From: Janthinobacterium silvisoli
GTDB lineage: Bacteria > Pseudomonadota > Gammaproteobacteria > Burkholderiales > Burkholderiaceae_D
Length of the DNA: 64,000 nt
Assembly (NCBI RefSeq): GCF_014200725.1
Contig: NZ_JACHCL010000001.1
Location: forward strand, 2,170,001-2,234,000
Reading direction: 5' to 3'
Shown in pieces: positions 25,551 through 34,141 of this stretch. Numbering within the stretch: position 1 is the first letter of the stretch; every line of letters starts with the position of its first letter. Made by a program: the position numbers and the translations under genes. Below the pieces are notes generated by a model. That model searched no databases, had not been told where the DNA came from, and was given only the letters and a program-made list of their open reading frames with translations.

Positions 25551-26273
25551 ATGCGTATTTTACTTGCCGAAGATGACAGCGTGCTGGCCGATGGCTTGAC
25601 CCGTTCGCTGCGCCAGTCCGGTTATGCCATCGATTACGTCAAAAACGGCCAGGAAGCCGACACCGCCCTGTCCACCCAGGAATTCGACTTGCTGATACTC
25701 GACCTGGGCTTGCCCAAGATGTCGGGCCTGGAAGTGCTGCGCCGCCTGCGCGCCCGCGCCTCGCTATTGCCCGTGCTGATACTCACGGCGGCCGACTCCA
25801 TCGAGCAACGCGTCAATGGCCTCGATCTGGGCGCCGATGATTATATGGCCAAGCCCTTCGCCCTGTCGGAACTGGAGGCAAGAGTGCGCGCCCTGACGCG
25901 CCGCGGCGCCGGCGGCGGCGCCACCGTCATCAAGCACGGCCCGCTCAGCTACGACCAGGTAGGGCGCAGCGCCTACATCAATGAGCAGATGCTGGACTTG
26001 TCGGCGCGCGAACTGGGCTTGCTGGAGGTCTTGCTCAGCCGCACAGGGCGCTTGGTGTCCAAGGAGCAATTGGTCGATCATCTGTGCCAGTGGGGCGAAG
26101 AAGTGTCGAACAATGCCATCGAAGTCTATGTGCACCGGCTGCGCAAGAAGATCGAGGTGGGTGGCGTGCGCATCGCCACCGTGCGCGGCCTCGGCTACTG
26201 CCTGGAAAAATATTCGGAAGCGGCACGCCTGAGCGCTGAAGCGAGCCAGGCCACTGGCGCCGCCGGCAAGTGA
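25551..26273 (+). CDS. OmpR-family response regulator (TctD/QseB-like)
   Basis: This 240-residue regulator has a receiver domain (1-115: acidic E7-D8-D9, phospho-acceptor D51 in LLILDLGLP, threonine in LILTAAD, lysine in MAKPF) and a winged-helix output domain (about 130-220, ending RIATVRGLGYCLE). The start at 25551 gives the usual MRILLAEDD opening; the frame reaches 63 codons further upstream without similarity. Its stop overlaps the sensor kinase start by 4 bases. It probably controls its own operon, including the symporter genes, by binding upstream repeats. The cognate signal is unknown. Confidence 0.9.
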   Translation: MRILLAEDDSVLADGLTRSLRQSGYAIDYVKNGQEADTALSTQEFDLLILDLGLPKMSGLEVLRRLRARASLLPVLILTAADSIEQRVNGLDLGADDYMAKPFALSELEARVRALTRRGAGGGATVIKHGPLSYDQVGRSAYINEQMLDLSARELGLLEVLLSRTGRLVSKEQLVDHLCQWGEEVSNNAIEVYVHRLRKKIEVGGVRIATVRGLGYCLEKYSEAARLSAEASQATGAAGK

Positions 26274-27811
26274 AGCCGCGCGAGGCACCAAACGACGAGG
26301 CGGCGCAAGACGACTGGTTCGAGCCGCCAGCCAGCGAGCAGGACGATACCATCCAGCACTCGCTGTTTGGCGAAATTCTCGACTGGATGCTGGCGCCCTT
26401 GCTGCTGCTGTGGCCGATGAGCATCGCCATCACGTATCTGGTGGCCAAGGGCATCGCCAACCAGCCATTCGACCATGCGCTGGAAGACAGCGTCACCATG
26501 CTGACGCAGCAAGTCAAGCAGCCGGGCGGCCAATATGCGGCGCAGCAGCCCGAACGCACGGGGCGCACGGCGCGCGACTTTCTGCGCGGCGACGATATCG
26601 ACTCCGTGTATTACCTAATCGTCGGCCAGGATGGCAGCTACGTTGCGGGCGACCGCGACTTGCCGCCGCCGCTGGACCCGGAACGCTACCGCAGCGGCGT
26701 GGTGCTGTTCCGCAACGACACCATCCATGGCACGCCCGTGCGCGTGGCGTTTTCCTACCTCGACATGCCGGCCTCCCTGAACGGCGAAGAGCCGCGCCGC
26801 GCGCTGGTGCAGGTGGCCGAAACGCTGGAAAAACGTGCCCAGCTGGCCAATGAAATCATCAAGGGCGTAATTTTGCCGCAGTTCATCATCCTGCCCATCG
26901 TGCTGGCCCTGGTCTGGTTTGCCCTGGCGCGCGGCCTGTCGCCGCTGGCGCAATTGCAGGAACGCATACGGGCGCGGCCGCCCGATGACCTCAGTCCTAT
27001 CGAAACAGGCCAGGTACCCGAGGAAATCACGCCGCTGGTCGGTTCGCTCAATGACATGCTGGCGCGCCTGTCGCTATCGATCGACATGCAGAAACGCTTT
27101 ATTGCCGACGCGGCCCATCAGATGAAAACGCCGCTGGCCGGCATGCGCATGCAGTCCGAACTGGCCTTGCGCCAGACCGACCACGATGAAATACACCGCT
27201 CGCTGATGCAGCTGGCCAAGAGTTCGGAATCGGCCACGCGGCTGGTCAACCAGTTGCTGGCCCTGGCGCGCGCAGAAAACCAGCCTCAGGCAGGTACGGC
27301 GTTCGAGCCTATCGAGCTCAGTGAACTGGCGCGCGGCGTGGTGCACGACTGGGTGCAAACTTCATTCGCCCAGCAGATCGACCTGGGCTTCGAACAACCC
27401 TCGTATCCCATCATGATTTCAGGCAATGCGATGATGTTGCGCGAACTGCTGGGCAACCTGATCGATAACGCCTTGCGCTATACGCCGTCGGGCGGCAGCG
27501 TCACGGTGCGCGTGCGCGGCACAGCCGAACTGGCCATCCTGGAAGTGGAAGACACGGGGCCCGGCATCCCGCAAGCGGAGCGCCCGCATGTGTTTGAACG
27601 CTTTTACCGCATTCTTGGCAGCAATGCCGACGGTAGCGGACTGGGCCTGGCCATCGTGCGCGAAATTGCCCAGCAACACGGTGCCGAAGTCGATATTTTC
27701 AATAACCCGCGCGCGCAATCGCCCAAGCTGCCCGGCACTTTATTTCGCCTGAGTATAGCCCTGCTATTGCCGGATGCGCCCGAACCGGATGACGACATCA
27801 ACTATGGATAA
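26270..27811 (+). CDS. Sensor histidine kinase with 2CSK_N sensing domain (TctE-like)
   Basis: This 513-residue inner-membrane kinase pairs with the preceding regulator. A membrane helix at about 36-60 and another at 200-222 flank a periplasmic domain of the 2CSK_N type, known from TctE, which senses tricarboxylates in Salmonella. A HAMP-like linker precedes the dimerisation helix with phospho-acceptor H283 in AAHQMKTPLAG. The ATPase domain has NLIDNALRYTP, DTGPGIP and GSGLGLAIV boxes. The N-terminus (about 30 residues) is acidic and cytoplasmic. It overlaps the DUF4212 gene by 8 bases, so sensing is coupled to solute uptake. Confidence 0.9.
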   Translation: MKPREAPNDEAAQDDWFEPPASEQDDTIQHSLFGEILDWMLAPLLLLWPMSIAITYLVAKGIANQPFDHALEDSVTMLTQQVKQPGGQYAAQQPERTGRTARDFLRGDDIDSVYYLIVGQDGSYVAGDRDLPPPLDPERYRSGVVLFRNDTIHGTPVRVAFSYLDMPASLNGEEPRRALVQVAETLEKRAQLANEIIKGVILPQFIILPIVLALVWFALARGLSPLAQLQERIRARPPDDLSPIETGQVPEEITPLVGSLNDMLARLSLSIDMQKRFIADAAHQMKTPLAGMRMQSELALRQTDHDEIHRSLMQLAKSSESATRLVNQLLALARAENQPQAGTAFEPIELSELARGVVHDWVQTSFAQQIDLGFEQPSYPIMISGNAMMLRELLGNLIDNALRYTPSGGSVTVRVRGTAELAILEVEDTGPGIPQAERPHVFERFYRILGSNADGSGLGLAIVREIAQQHGAEVDIFNNPRAQSPKLPGTLFRLSIALLLPDAPEPDDDINYG

Positions 27812-28100
27812 ACCGGCCGACCACGCTGCCCTGCAGGCGCGGCGCGCCGCGCACTGGCGCAAGACGCAGCGCCTGACGGCCATCCTGCTGCTGGTCTGGC
27901 TGCTGACGGGCTTTTTGACGGTGTTTTATGCACGCGAACTGTTGCACCTGAATGTCTTTGGCTGGCCCTTGCCGTTTTATATGGCGGCCCAGGGCGCCTC
28001 GCTGGTGTACCTGGCCATCATCGGCGTGTATGCCTGGTCCATGCGCCGCCTCGACCGTGAATTTCACCAGGCGCAACACGCTGCGGAGAAACAGCCATGA
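27804..28100 (+). CDS. DUF4212 small membrane subunit of sodium:solute symporter
   Basis: This 98-residue protein has two membrane helices (about 30-52 and 62-82) and the family motif RAAHWRKTQRLTAILLLVWLLTGF. DUF4212 proteins are found directly before VC_2705-type sodium:solute symporters and are taken to be their small subunit. ATG at 27804 overlaps the kinase stop (ATGGATAA); an ATG 15 bases earlier is possible. Its stop overlaps the symporter start by 4 bases (ATGA). This is tight coupling of sensor, small subunit and transporter. Confidence 0.87.
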   Translation: MDKPADHAALQARRAAHWRKTQRLTAILLLVWLLTGFLTVFYARELLHLNVFGWPLPFYMAAQGASLVYLAIIGVYAWSMRRLDREFHQAQHAAEKQP

Positions 28101-30145
28101 GCGCACCACGCAGCTTCTTTGCCCGTTTGTCGCGCTATTATCTGCTGTTTTCCGCTGGCTTCGCCCTCTTCCTGCTGGCCCTGACCGTGCTGGAGCAAGA
28201 GGGCATGCCGCGCTCGTGGATAGGCTATCTGTTCATGATCGCCACCATCACCCTGTACGCCACCATCGGCGTCATCAGCCGCACCTCGAACGTGACGGAA
28301 TATTATGTGGCGGGACGCAGGGTGCCAGCCATGTTCAATGGCATGGCCACCGCTGCCGACTGGATTTCGGCGGCCAGTTTCATCAGCCTGGCGGGTGGCT
28401 TATACCTGAACGGTTTCGACGGCCTGGCCTTCATCATGGGCTGGACTGGCGGCTATTGCCTGGTGGCATTGCTGATTGCGCCCTACCTGCGCAAGTTCGG
28501 CCAGTACACGATTCCCGATTTCCTGGCGGCCCGCTACGTCAGCGGCGCCGAAGGACGCGGTGCGCCCGTGCGCGTGGTGGCCGTGGCCGCCACCATCATC
28601 GTTTCATTCACCTATGTGGTGGCGCAGATTTACGCCGTGGGCCTGATCGCCTCGCGTTTCACGGGCGTGGATTTTTCGGTCGGTATTTTCCTGGGACTGG
28701 CCAGCATCCTGGTCTGCTCTTTCCTCGGTGGCATGCGCGCCATCACCTGGACGCAGGTGGCGCAATACATCATCATCCTGGTGGCCTTTCTGATCCCCGC
28801 CATGTGGCTGTCGGTCAAGCATGGCGACAATCCCGTGCCGCAACTGGCGTATGGCAAGGTGCTGCCACAGCTGAGCGCGCGCGAACATGTGCTGGAGAAC
28901 GATCCCAAGGAACAGGAAGTGCGCGATATTTTCCGGCAGCGGGCCAGCAACTACCAGGCTAGGCTGGAACGCTTGCCCGAATCGTGGGAACAGGGACGGC
29001 TGGCGGCCCAGCGCCAGCTCGATAATTTGCGCCTGAAAAATGCCCCACTACTCGACATCCGCAATGCCGAACGCTACCTGCTCGCCTACCCGAAGAATGC
29101 GGACGAGGCCCGCGTGCTGTGGCAGACGGCGCAAGCCATGAACCAGAAACGCTCCGAGCCCATCACGCCGCACGCCCAGCCCTTCCCTGCGCCGGACCGA
29201 GAACAGTCCGACATCAAGCGCAATAATTTTTTGGCCCTGGTGTTTTGCATGATGCTGGGCACGGCCGCCCTGCCACATATATTGATGCGCTCCTACACCA
29301 CGCCCTCCGTGCATGCAACGCGGGTCTCCGTATTCTGGACGCTATTCTTTATTCTGCTGATTTATCTGACCATTCCCGCGCTGGCCGTACTCGTGAAATA
29401 TGATATTTATTCGGCGCTGGTGGGCACGCAATACGCCAACCTGCCCACGTGGGTTTCATACTGGGCCAATGTCGATAAACTCAATCCATTGATCAGCATT
29501 GTCGACGTGAACCGCGACGGCATCGTGCAACTGGCAGAAATTGCCATCGACGCCGACGTGCTGGTGCTGGCCACGCCGGAAATCGCTGGCTTGCCGTATG
29601 TGATATCCGGGCTGGTGGCGGCCGGCGGCCTGGCAGCGGCTTTGTCGACGGCGGACGGCTTGCTGCTGGCCATTTCCAATGCGCTATCGCACGACATTTA
29701 TTACAAGGTGGTCGACCCGACCGCCTCGACGCGCAAGCGCGTGACGATTTCCAAGTTGCTGCTGCTGGCCGTGGCCTTTATTGCCGCCTACGCCGCCTCG
29801 CAAAAACCGGCCGACATCCTGTCATTGGTGGGCGTGGCCTTTTCGCTGGCCGCCTCGACCCTGTTCCCGGTGCTGGTGCTGGGGGTATTCTGGAAACGCG
29901 CCAACCATTACGGCGCACTGGCCGGCATGCTGACGGGCTTTGGCGTCTGCCTGTATTACATGATGCACACCAGCAGCATGCTGGGCGGCAGTGCAGCGGA
30001 ACAGTGGTTCCATATCGCACCGATTTCCGCTGGCATCTTCGGCGTGCCGGCCGGCCTGGCAGCTACCATCCTGATCAGCTGGCTGACGCCAAAGCCGGGC
30101 CGGCGCAGCACGGGGCTGGTGGAGCATATACGGGCGCCGGAATAA
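28097..30145 (+). CDS. Sodium:solute symporter, VC_2705 subfamily (ActP-like)
   Basis: This 682-residue SSS-family transporter has about 13 membrane helices. Conserved SSS pieces include TEYYVAGRRVPAMFNGMATAADWISAASFISLAGG near residue 75-110 and AALSTADGLLLAISNALSHD near 515-535. A long charged cytoplasmic insertion (about 255-375, from KHGDNPVPQL to SDIKRNNFL) separates two helices, as in the VC_2705 group rather than short acetate permeases. Known relatives carry acetate or other small monocarboxylates, but the substrate here is not set by sequence. It is the last gene of the coupled regulator-kinase-DUF4212-symporter unit. Confidence 0.88.
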   Translation: MSAPRSFFARLSRYYLLFSAGFALFLLALTVLEQEGMPRSWIGYLFMIATITLYATIGVISRTSNVTEYYVAGRRVPAMFNGMATAADWISAASFISLAGGLYLNGFDGLAFIMGWTGGYCLVALLIAPYLRKFGQYTIPDFLAARYVSGAEGRGAPVRVVAVAATIIVSFTYVVAQIYAVGLIASRFTGVDFSVGIFLGLASILVCSFLGGMRAITWTQVAQYIIILVAFLIPAMWLSVKHGDNPVPQLAYGKVLPQLSAREHVLENDPKEQEVRDIFRQRASNYQARLERLPESWEQGRLAAQRQLDNLRLKNAPLLDIRNAERYLLAYPKNADEARVLWQTAQAMNQKRSEPITPHAQPFPAPDREQSDIKRNNFLALVFCMMLGTAALPHILMRSYTTPSVHATRVSVFWTLFFILLIYLTIPALAVLVKYDIYSALVGTQYANLPTWVSYWANVDKLNPLISIVDVNRDGIVQLAEIAIDADVLVLATPEIAGLPYVISGLVAAGGLAAALSTADGLLLAISNALSHDIYYKVVDPTASTRKRVTISKLLLLAVAFIAAYAASQKPADILSLVGVAFSLAASTLFPVLVLGVFWKRANHYGALAGMLTGFGVCLYYMMHTSSMLGGSAAEQWFHIAPISAGIFGVPAGLAATILISWLTPKPGRRSTGLVEHIRAPE

Positions 30146-30190
30146 GGATGGAAAACACTGTTTGAAATAAAAACGATTTTCTTAAGAAAG

Positions 30191-30292
30191 CAATATTACC
30201 TGCCCAAGAACCGCATTGATTTCTGGGGCCGCGTGGAAAAATTCCTCGACGCAAATATTGGAAACGGCCGCGCGGCGACGAAAAAGGAGTAG
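30191..30292 (+). pseudogene. Remnant of an S9-family (prolyl oligopeptidase-like) peptidase C-terminus
   Basis: Thirty-three codons ending in TAG at 30290 read YYLPKNRIDFWGRVEKFLDA and onward, which closely resembles the last helix of S9 peptidases (pattern xxNRxDFxxRVExFLxxxIG). Upstream, the frame changes to AT-rich sequence and reaches the symporter stop, so the catalytic part is absent. There is no start codon or ribosome binding site. It looks like the 3' scar of a deleted peptidase gene. Chance similarity of a short peptide is the alternative. Confidence 0.5.
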
Positions 30293-30325
30293 GCTGGAGG
30301 GCCGTGCCACTTACAAGGAAACCTC

Positions 30326-31552
30326 ATGCCGTCTGGAAAAATTCTTGTCGCCCAAGGGGGCGGTCCCACCGCCGTCATCAACCAGTCGCTGGTCGGCGTG
30401 GTGCTCGAATCGCGGCGCTTCCAGCACGTCACGCGCGTGTATGGCGCGCTGCACGGGGTGCGCGGCATCATCAACGAGGAATTCGTCGATCTGACGCAGG
30501 AAACCAGCCACAATCTGGAACTGGTGGCCGCCACGCCCTCGTCGGCCCTGGGCTCCACGCGCGACAAGCCCGATATCGCGTATTGCCAGCAAATCTTTGA
30601 AGTGCTGCGCGCGCATGAGATCGAACACTTCTTTTACATCGGCGGCAATGACTCGTCCGACACGGTGCGCATCGTCAGCGAAGAAGCGCACAAAGCCGGC
30701 TATCCGCTGCGCTGCATCCATATCCCGAAAACCATCGACAATGACCTGGTCGGCAGCGACCACACACCCGGTTTCCCGTCGGCCGCCCGTTTCGTGGCGC
30801 AGGCGTTTGCCGGCGCCAACCTGGACAACGCCGCCCTGCCTGGCGTCTACGTGGGCGTGGTGATGGGCCGCCACGCGGGCTTCCTGACGGCCGCCGCCGC
30901 ATTGGGCAAGAAGTTTCCTGACGATGGGCCACATTTGATTTACCTGCCAGAACGCGTGTTTGTGCTCGATCAATTCCTGGCCGACGTCAAGGCCACCTAT
31001 GAAAAATATGGCCGCTGTGTGATCGCCGTCTCCGAAGGCATCCATGACGCTTCCGGGGAAGCGATTGCCAGCCTGCTGGCGCAAAAGGCCGGCAATACAG
31101 TCGAACGCGATGCGCATGGCAATGTGCAATTGTCGGGTACCGGCGCGCTGGCCGACCTGCTGTGCGACGAGATCAAGGATAAGCTGGGCATCAAGCGCGT
31201 GCGCGGCGATACCTTTGGCTATCTGCAGCGCTCGTTTATCGGCTGCGTGTCGGACGTGGACCAGCGCGAAGCGCGCGAGGTGGGTGAAAAAGCCGTGCAG
31301 TTCGCCATGTGGGGCGACCGCGATGGCTCGGTGGCCATCAAGCGCACGGGCTTTTATTCGGTCGATTACGCCTTGCTGCCACTGACGGACGTGGCGGGCA
31401 AGACGCGCATCATGGAAGACGAATTCATCAGCGACAGCGGCACCGATGTGACGGACGCCTTCCGCATGTATCTGCGCCCGCTCTTGGGCTCAAGCATGCC
31501 GGACGCCTTCCGCCTGCGGGCAGCGAAAGTGGCCAAGGTGCTCAAGCCCTGA
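30326..31552 (+). CDS. pfp: 6-phosphofructokinase, pyrophosphate-dependent type
   Basis: This 408-residue phosphofructokinase interconverts fructose 6-phosphate and fructose 1,6-bisphosphate. Two residues indicate pyrophosphate rather than ATP use: aspartate 109 in GGNDS (106-110), where ATP enzymes have glycine, and lysine 135 in PKTIDND (134-140), where ATP enzymes have glycine. GGGPT (11-15) and MGRHAGF are also conserved. The start has AAGGAA six bases upstream. The reaction is reversible, so it can serve glycolysis or gluconeogenesis. It stands alone and converges with a phosphodiesterase gene. Confidence 0.88.
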   Translation: MPSGKILVAQGGGPTAVINQSLVGVVLESRRFQHVTRVYGALHGVRGIINEEFVDLTQETSHNLELVAATPSSALGSTRDKPDIAYCQQIFEVLRAHEIEHFFYIGGNDSSDTVRIVSEEAHKAGYPLRCIHIPKTIDNDLVGSDHTPGFPSAARFVAQAFAGANLDNAALPGVYVGVVMGRHAGFLTAAAALGKKFPDDGPHLIYLPERVFVLDQFLADVKATYEKYGRCVIAVSEGIHDASGEAIASLLAQKAGNTVERDAHGNVQLSGTGALADLLCDEIKDKLGIKRVRGDTFGYLQRSFIGCVSDVDQREAREVGEKAVQFAMWGDRDGSVAIKRTGFYSVDYALLPLTDVAGKTRIMEDEFISDSGTDVTDAFRMYLRPLLGSSMPDAFRLRAAKVAKVLKP

Positions 31553-31556
31553 GTCA

Positions 31557-32786
31557 TCAGCCCTGCGGCTGCCCGGCCGCAGCGGCGCTCTCTTGCAAGG
31601 CCGGCAGCAGCGGGGCAATGTTGCCGTCCGATGGCAAGGGCGCCAGGTCCAGCAAGCGCATCAGCAGTGGATAAACATCCACGTTATCAAACGCCGGCAA
31701 CACCACGCCCAGCTTGAAGGCGGGGCCGGTGGCGATAAAGGTGGCGCGCATCTCGGGCGCCTGGTTGTCGTAACCGTGCGTGCCGCCTTTCAGGCGCGCA
31801 ACGGCCTTGTCGTTGAAGAGCAGCGACCAGCCCGGCTCTCCCAGGCACAGATAAGCTGGCACGCGTGCATTGTGGCCAAATTCCAGCCGCGCAGGAATCT
31901 CGGCCTTGCGCCAGCACTGCATGTGCTCGTGCGGCTGCAGCAGGGCCGCCTCGACCACGGTTTCCTGTCCCGGTGCCGCATCCACGCTGGCGTAAGGGCC
32001 GCTGGAAGTGATGCGATAGCTGCTCTCTGGCGCCAGCTTGTCCATGCGTACCACCCTATCCTTGCTGACACCAGCCATGCCGTGATCGGAAACGATGACG
32101 ATATTGGCAGCCAGATGGCGGCTGCTAAGGCCTTCCATCAAACGCCCCACGGCCTGGTCGACGTGCGCTACCGCTTGCGTGACCTGTTCGCTGTCCGGGC
32201 CAAAATCATGGCCGGCATGGTCGACATCGTCCAGGTACAAGGTCATGAAGCCCGGCTGCGACTCGGCTGGGCCATCTAGCCAGGACAGCAGCTTGTCTAC
32301 CCTTTTTTCAGCCGGCAGCTTGCCATCAAAGGCCGGTGCCTCGGTGGGACGCACGCCGTGGATGGCTGCTTCGGAGCCGGGCCAGAACATGGTCTTGCTG
32401 CGGATGCCGTGCAGTTCTGCCGTCACCCATACCGGCTCGGCCTGGTCCCACCAGCGGCGGTCGAGCACGGCGGCGGTATTGCTCATGCTGAAACGCACAC
32501 CGGGAATATCCACATCGTTCATGGTATTGCCGACGATGCCGTGATGGTCGGGACGCAAGCCCGTCACCAGCGTGTAGTGGTTAGGGAAAGTAATCGACGG
32601 AAACGATGGCAACATGGCCTCGGCGCGCACGCCGCCCGCGGCCACCTGGTTCAGATTCGGCGTGACGCCACGCTCAAGATAGTCAGGACGGAATCCATCC
32701 ATCGACACCAGGATGACAGGCGTGCGGGCCGAAGCATAGCCAGCCGCAGCCAGCATGAATAAACAGGCTATTTTTTTAAACAACAT
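31557..32786 (-). CDS. Exported alkaline-phosphatase-superfamily nucleotide pyrophosphatase/phosphodiesterase
   Basis: This 409-residue secreted enzyme resembles ectonucleotide pyrophosphatase/phosphodiesterases. A signal peptide (1-20, cut near ASA) starts at the ATG at 32786; the longer frame lacks one. Metal and nucleophile residues are in place: D30 in VSMDGFRP, threonine 66 in FPSITFPNHYTLVTG, LDDVDHAGHD and SDHGM. These coordinate two zinc ions in NPP enzymes, which split nucleotide or phospholipid-type phosphodiesters. The true substrate is unknown. It converges with pfp, 4 bases apart, and follows no obvious operon partner. Confidence 0.85.
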   Translation of the reverse strand: MLFKKIACLFMLAAAGYASARTPVILVSMDGFRPDYLERGVTPNLNQVAAGGVRAEAMLPSFPSITFPNHYTLVTGLRPDHHGIVGNTMNDVDIPGVRFSMSNTAAVLDRRWWDQAEPVWVTAELHGIRSKTMFWPGSEAAIHGVRPTEAPAFDGKLPAEKRVDKLLSWLDGPAESQPGFMTLYLDDVDHAGHDFGPDSEQVTQAVAHVDQAVGRLMEGLSSRHLAANIVIVSDHGMAGVSKDRVVRMDKLAPESSYRITSSGPYASVDAAPGQETVVEAALLQPHEHMQCWRKAEIPARLEFGHNARVPAYLCLGEPGWSLLFNDKAVARLKGGTHGYDNQAPEMRATFIATGPAFKLGVVLPAFDNVDVYPLLMRLLDLAPLPSDGNIAPLLPALQESAAAAGQPQG

Positions 32787-32846
32787 AGGGAAAACCTTGA
32801 TGATCGGAATACGCGCATTGTAAGCGCGGGGCATGACACGGGCATG

Positions 32847-32886
32847 AAAAAAGCGGACGGCGCCAGGGGCGCGGTCCGCTTTTTTT
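32847..32886 (-). terminator. Strong intrinsic terminator after purM
   Basis: AAAAAAGCGGAC (32847-32858) pairs with GTCCGCTTTTTT (32874-32885). After one mismatch, GCGCC pairs with GGCGC around a 3-base loop. A-runs and T-runs flank the stem, so it can end transcription from purM and also shields it from the opposite direction. Confidence 0.88.
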
Positions 32887-32898
32887 AAGTATTAAAAC

Positions 32899-33942
32899 TT
32901 AAAGGACAATAGTTTGATGCTCGTCGCCGACGCGCGCACGGATGGTGCCGATACGCGATACGGTTTCGCCAGCCGCTTGCAATTGCGCGATGGCGGCGTC
33001 GGCGTTTTCTGCCGACACGATGACGGTCATGCCGATACCGCAGTTGAACACGCGGTGCATTTCAGCGTCCGCCACGCCACCGTGCTGTTGCAGCCAGGTG
33101 AACAGCGGCGGCATGGTCCACGATTTCGAGTCCAGCTCGGCAACCAGGCCAGGCTGCAGCACGCGTGGAATATTTTCCACCAGACCGCCGCCGGTGATGT
33201 GCACCATGCCCTTGACTTCCAGCGAGGCCATCAGCGCCAGCAATGGCTTGACGTAGATGCGCGTCGGCTGCATCAGCACGTCGGCCAGCGTGCGGCCGTG
33301 GAAGTCGCCTTCCAGGTCCGGTTTTGCCACTTCGATGATCTTGCGCACCAGCGAGTAACCGTTCGAGTGCACGCCCGACGAAGCCAGGCCCAGTACCACG
33401 TCGCCCGGAGCGATCTTGGTGCCGTCAATGATCTGCGATTTTTCCACGGCGCCGACGGCAAAGCCTGCCAAGTCGTATTCGCCAGCCGGGTACATGCTCG
33501 GCATTTCCGCCGTTTCGCCGCCGATCAGTGCGCAGCCCGCTTGTTCGCAACCCTGGGCGATGCCCTTGATCACGTCGGTGGCGATCGCCACGTCCAGCTT
33601 GCCGCAAGCGAAATAATCGAGGAAGAACAAAGGCTCGGCGCCTTGCACCAGGATATCGTTGACGCTCATGGCCACCAGGTCGATGCCGACCGTGTCGTGG
33701 CGATTCAACTCAAATGCCAGCTTCAGCTTGGTGCCGACGCCATCAGTGCCGGAAACCAGCACCGGCTCCTTGTACTTCTTGCTGATTTCAAACATGGCGC
33801 CAAAACCGCCCAGGCCGCCCAGCACGCCTTCGCGCAGGGTACGCTTGGCAAACGGCTTGATTGCTTCGACTAAAGCGTCGCCTGCGTCGATGTCGACGCC
33901 GGCGTCACGGTAGGAAAGGGAAACATTAGAAGTCTGGTTCAT
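32899..33942 (-). CDS. purM: Phosphoribosylformylglycinamidine cyclo-ligase (AIR synthetase)
   Basis: PurM closes the imidazole ring of FGAM with ATP to give AIR, which then passes to PurK and PurE. From the ATG at 33942 it has 347 residues with the standard opening [61 protein letters not shown] and [10 protein letters not shown] are the nucleotide and substrate loops. A longer frame upstream has no similarity. It stands as a single gene with its own terminator and is divergent from the AI-2E family transporter gene. Confidence 0.96.
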   Translation of the reverse strand: MNQTSNVSLSYRDAGVDIDAGDALVEAIKPFAKRTLREGVLGGLGGFGAMFEISKKYKEPVLVSGTDGVGTKLKLAFELNRHDTVGIDLVAMSVNDILVQGAEPLFFLDYFACGKLDVAIATDVIKGIAQGCEQAGCALIGGETAEMPSMYPAGEYDLAGFAVGAVEKSQIIDGTKIAPGDVVLGLASSGVHSNGYSLVRKIIEVAKPDLEGDFHGRTLADVLMQPTRIYVKPLLALMASLEVKGMVHITGGGLVENIPRVLQPGLVAELDSKSWTMPPLFTWLQQHGGVADAEMHRVFNCGIGMTVIVSAENADAAIAQLQAAGETVSRIGTIRARVGDEHQTIVL

Positions 33943-34141
33943 GGTGTGGTGGCTGCGGAGGCGGTAAAATAGAAGGCGGATAGAAGGCGGATGGCCGCTG
34001 ACGCACGCACGCACCGATGTTTTCGACATCGAGGCGGCAGATCGCCAGCCGGTCAATTCGGTCGTTCAAGACGCTATTTTATCAAACTGCCCCCCACTTT
34101 CGTAATTAACTGCCTTTTTTTAACGCAAAAGCCCAAACTTC

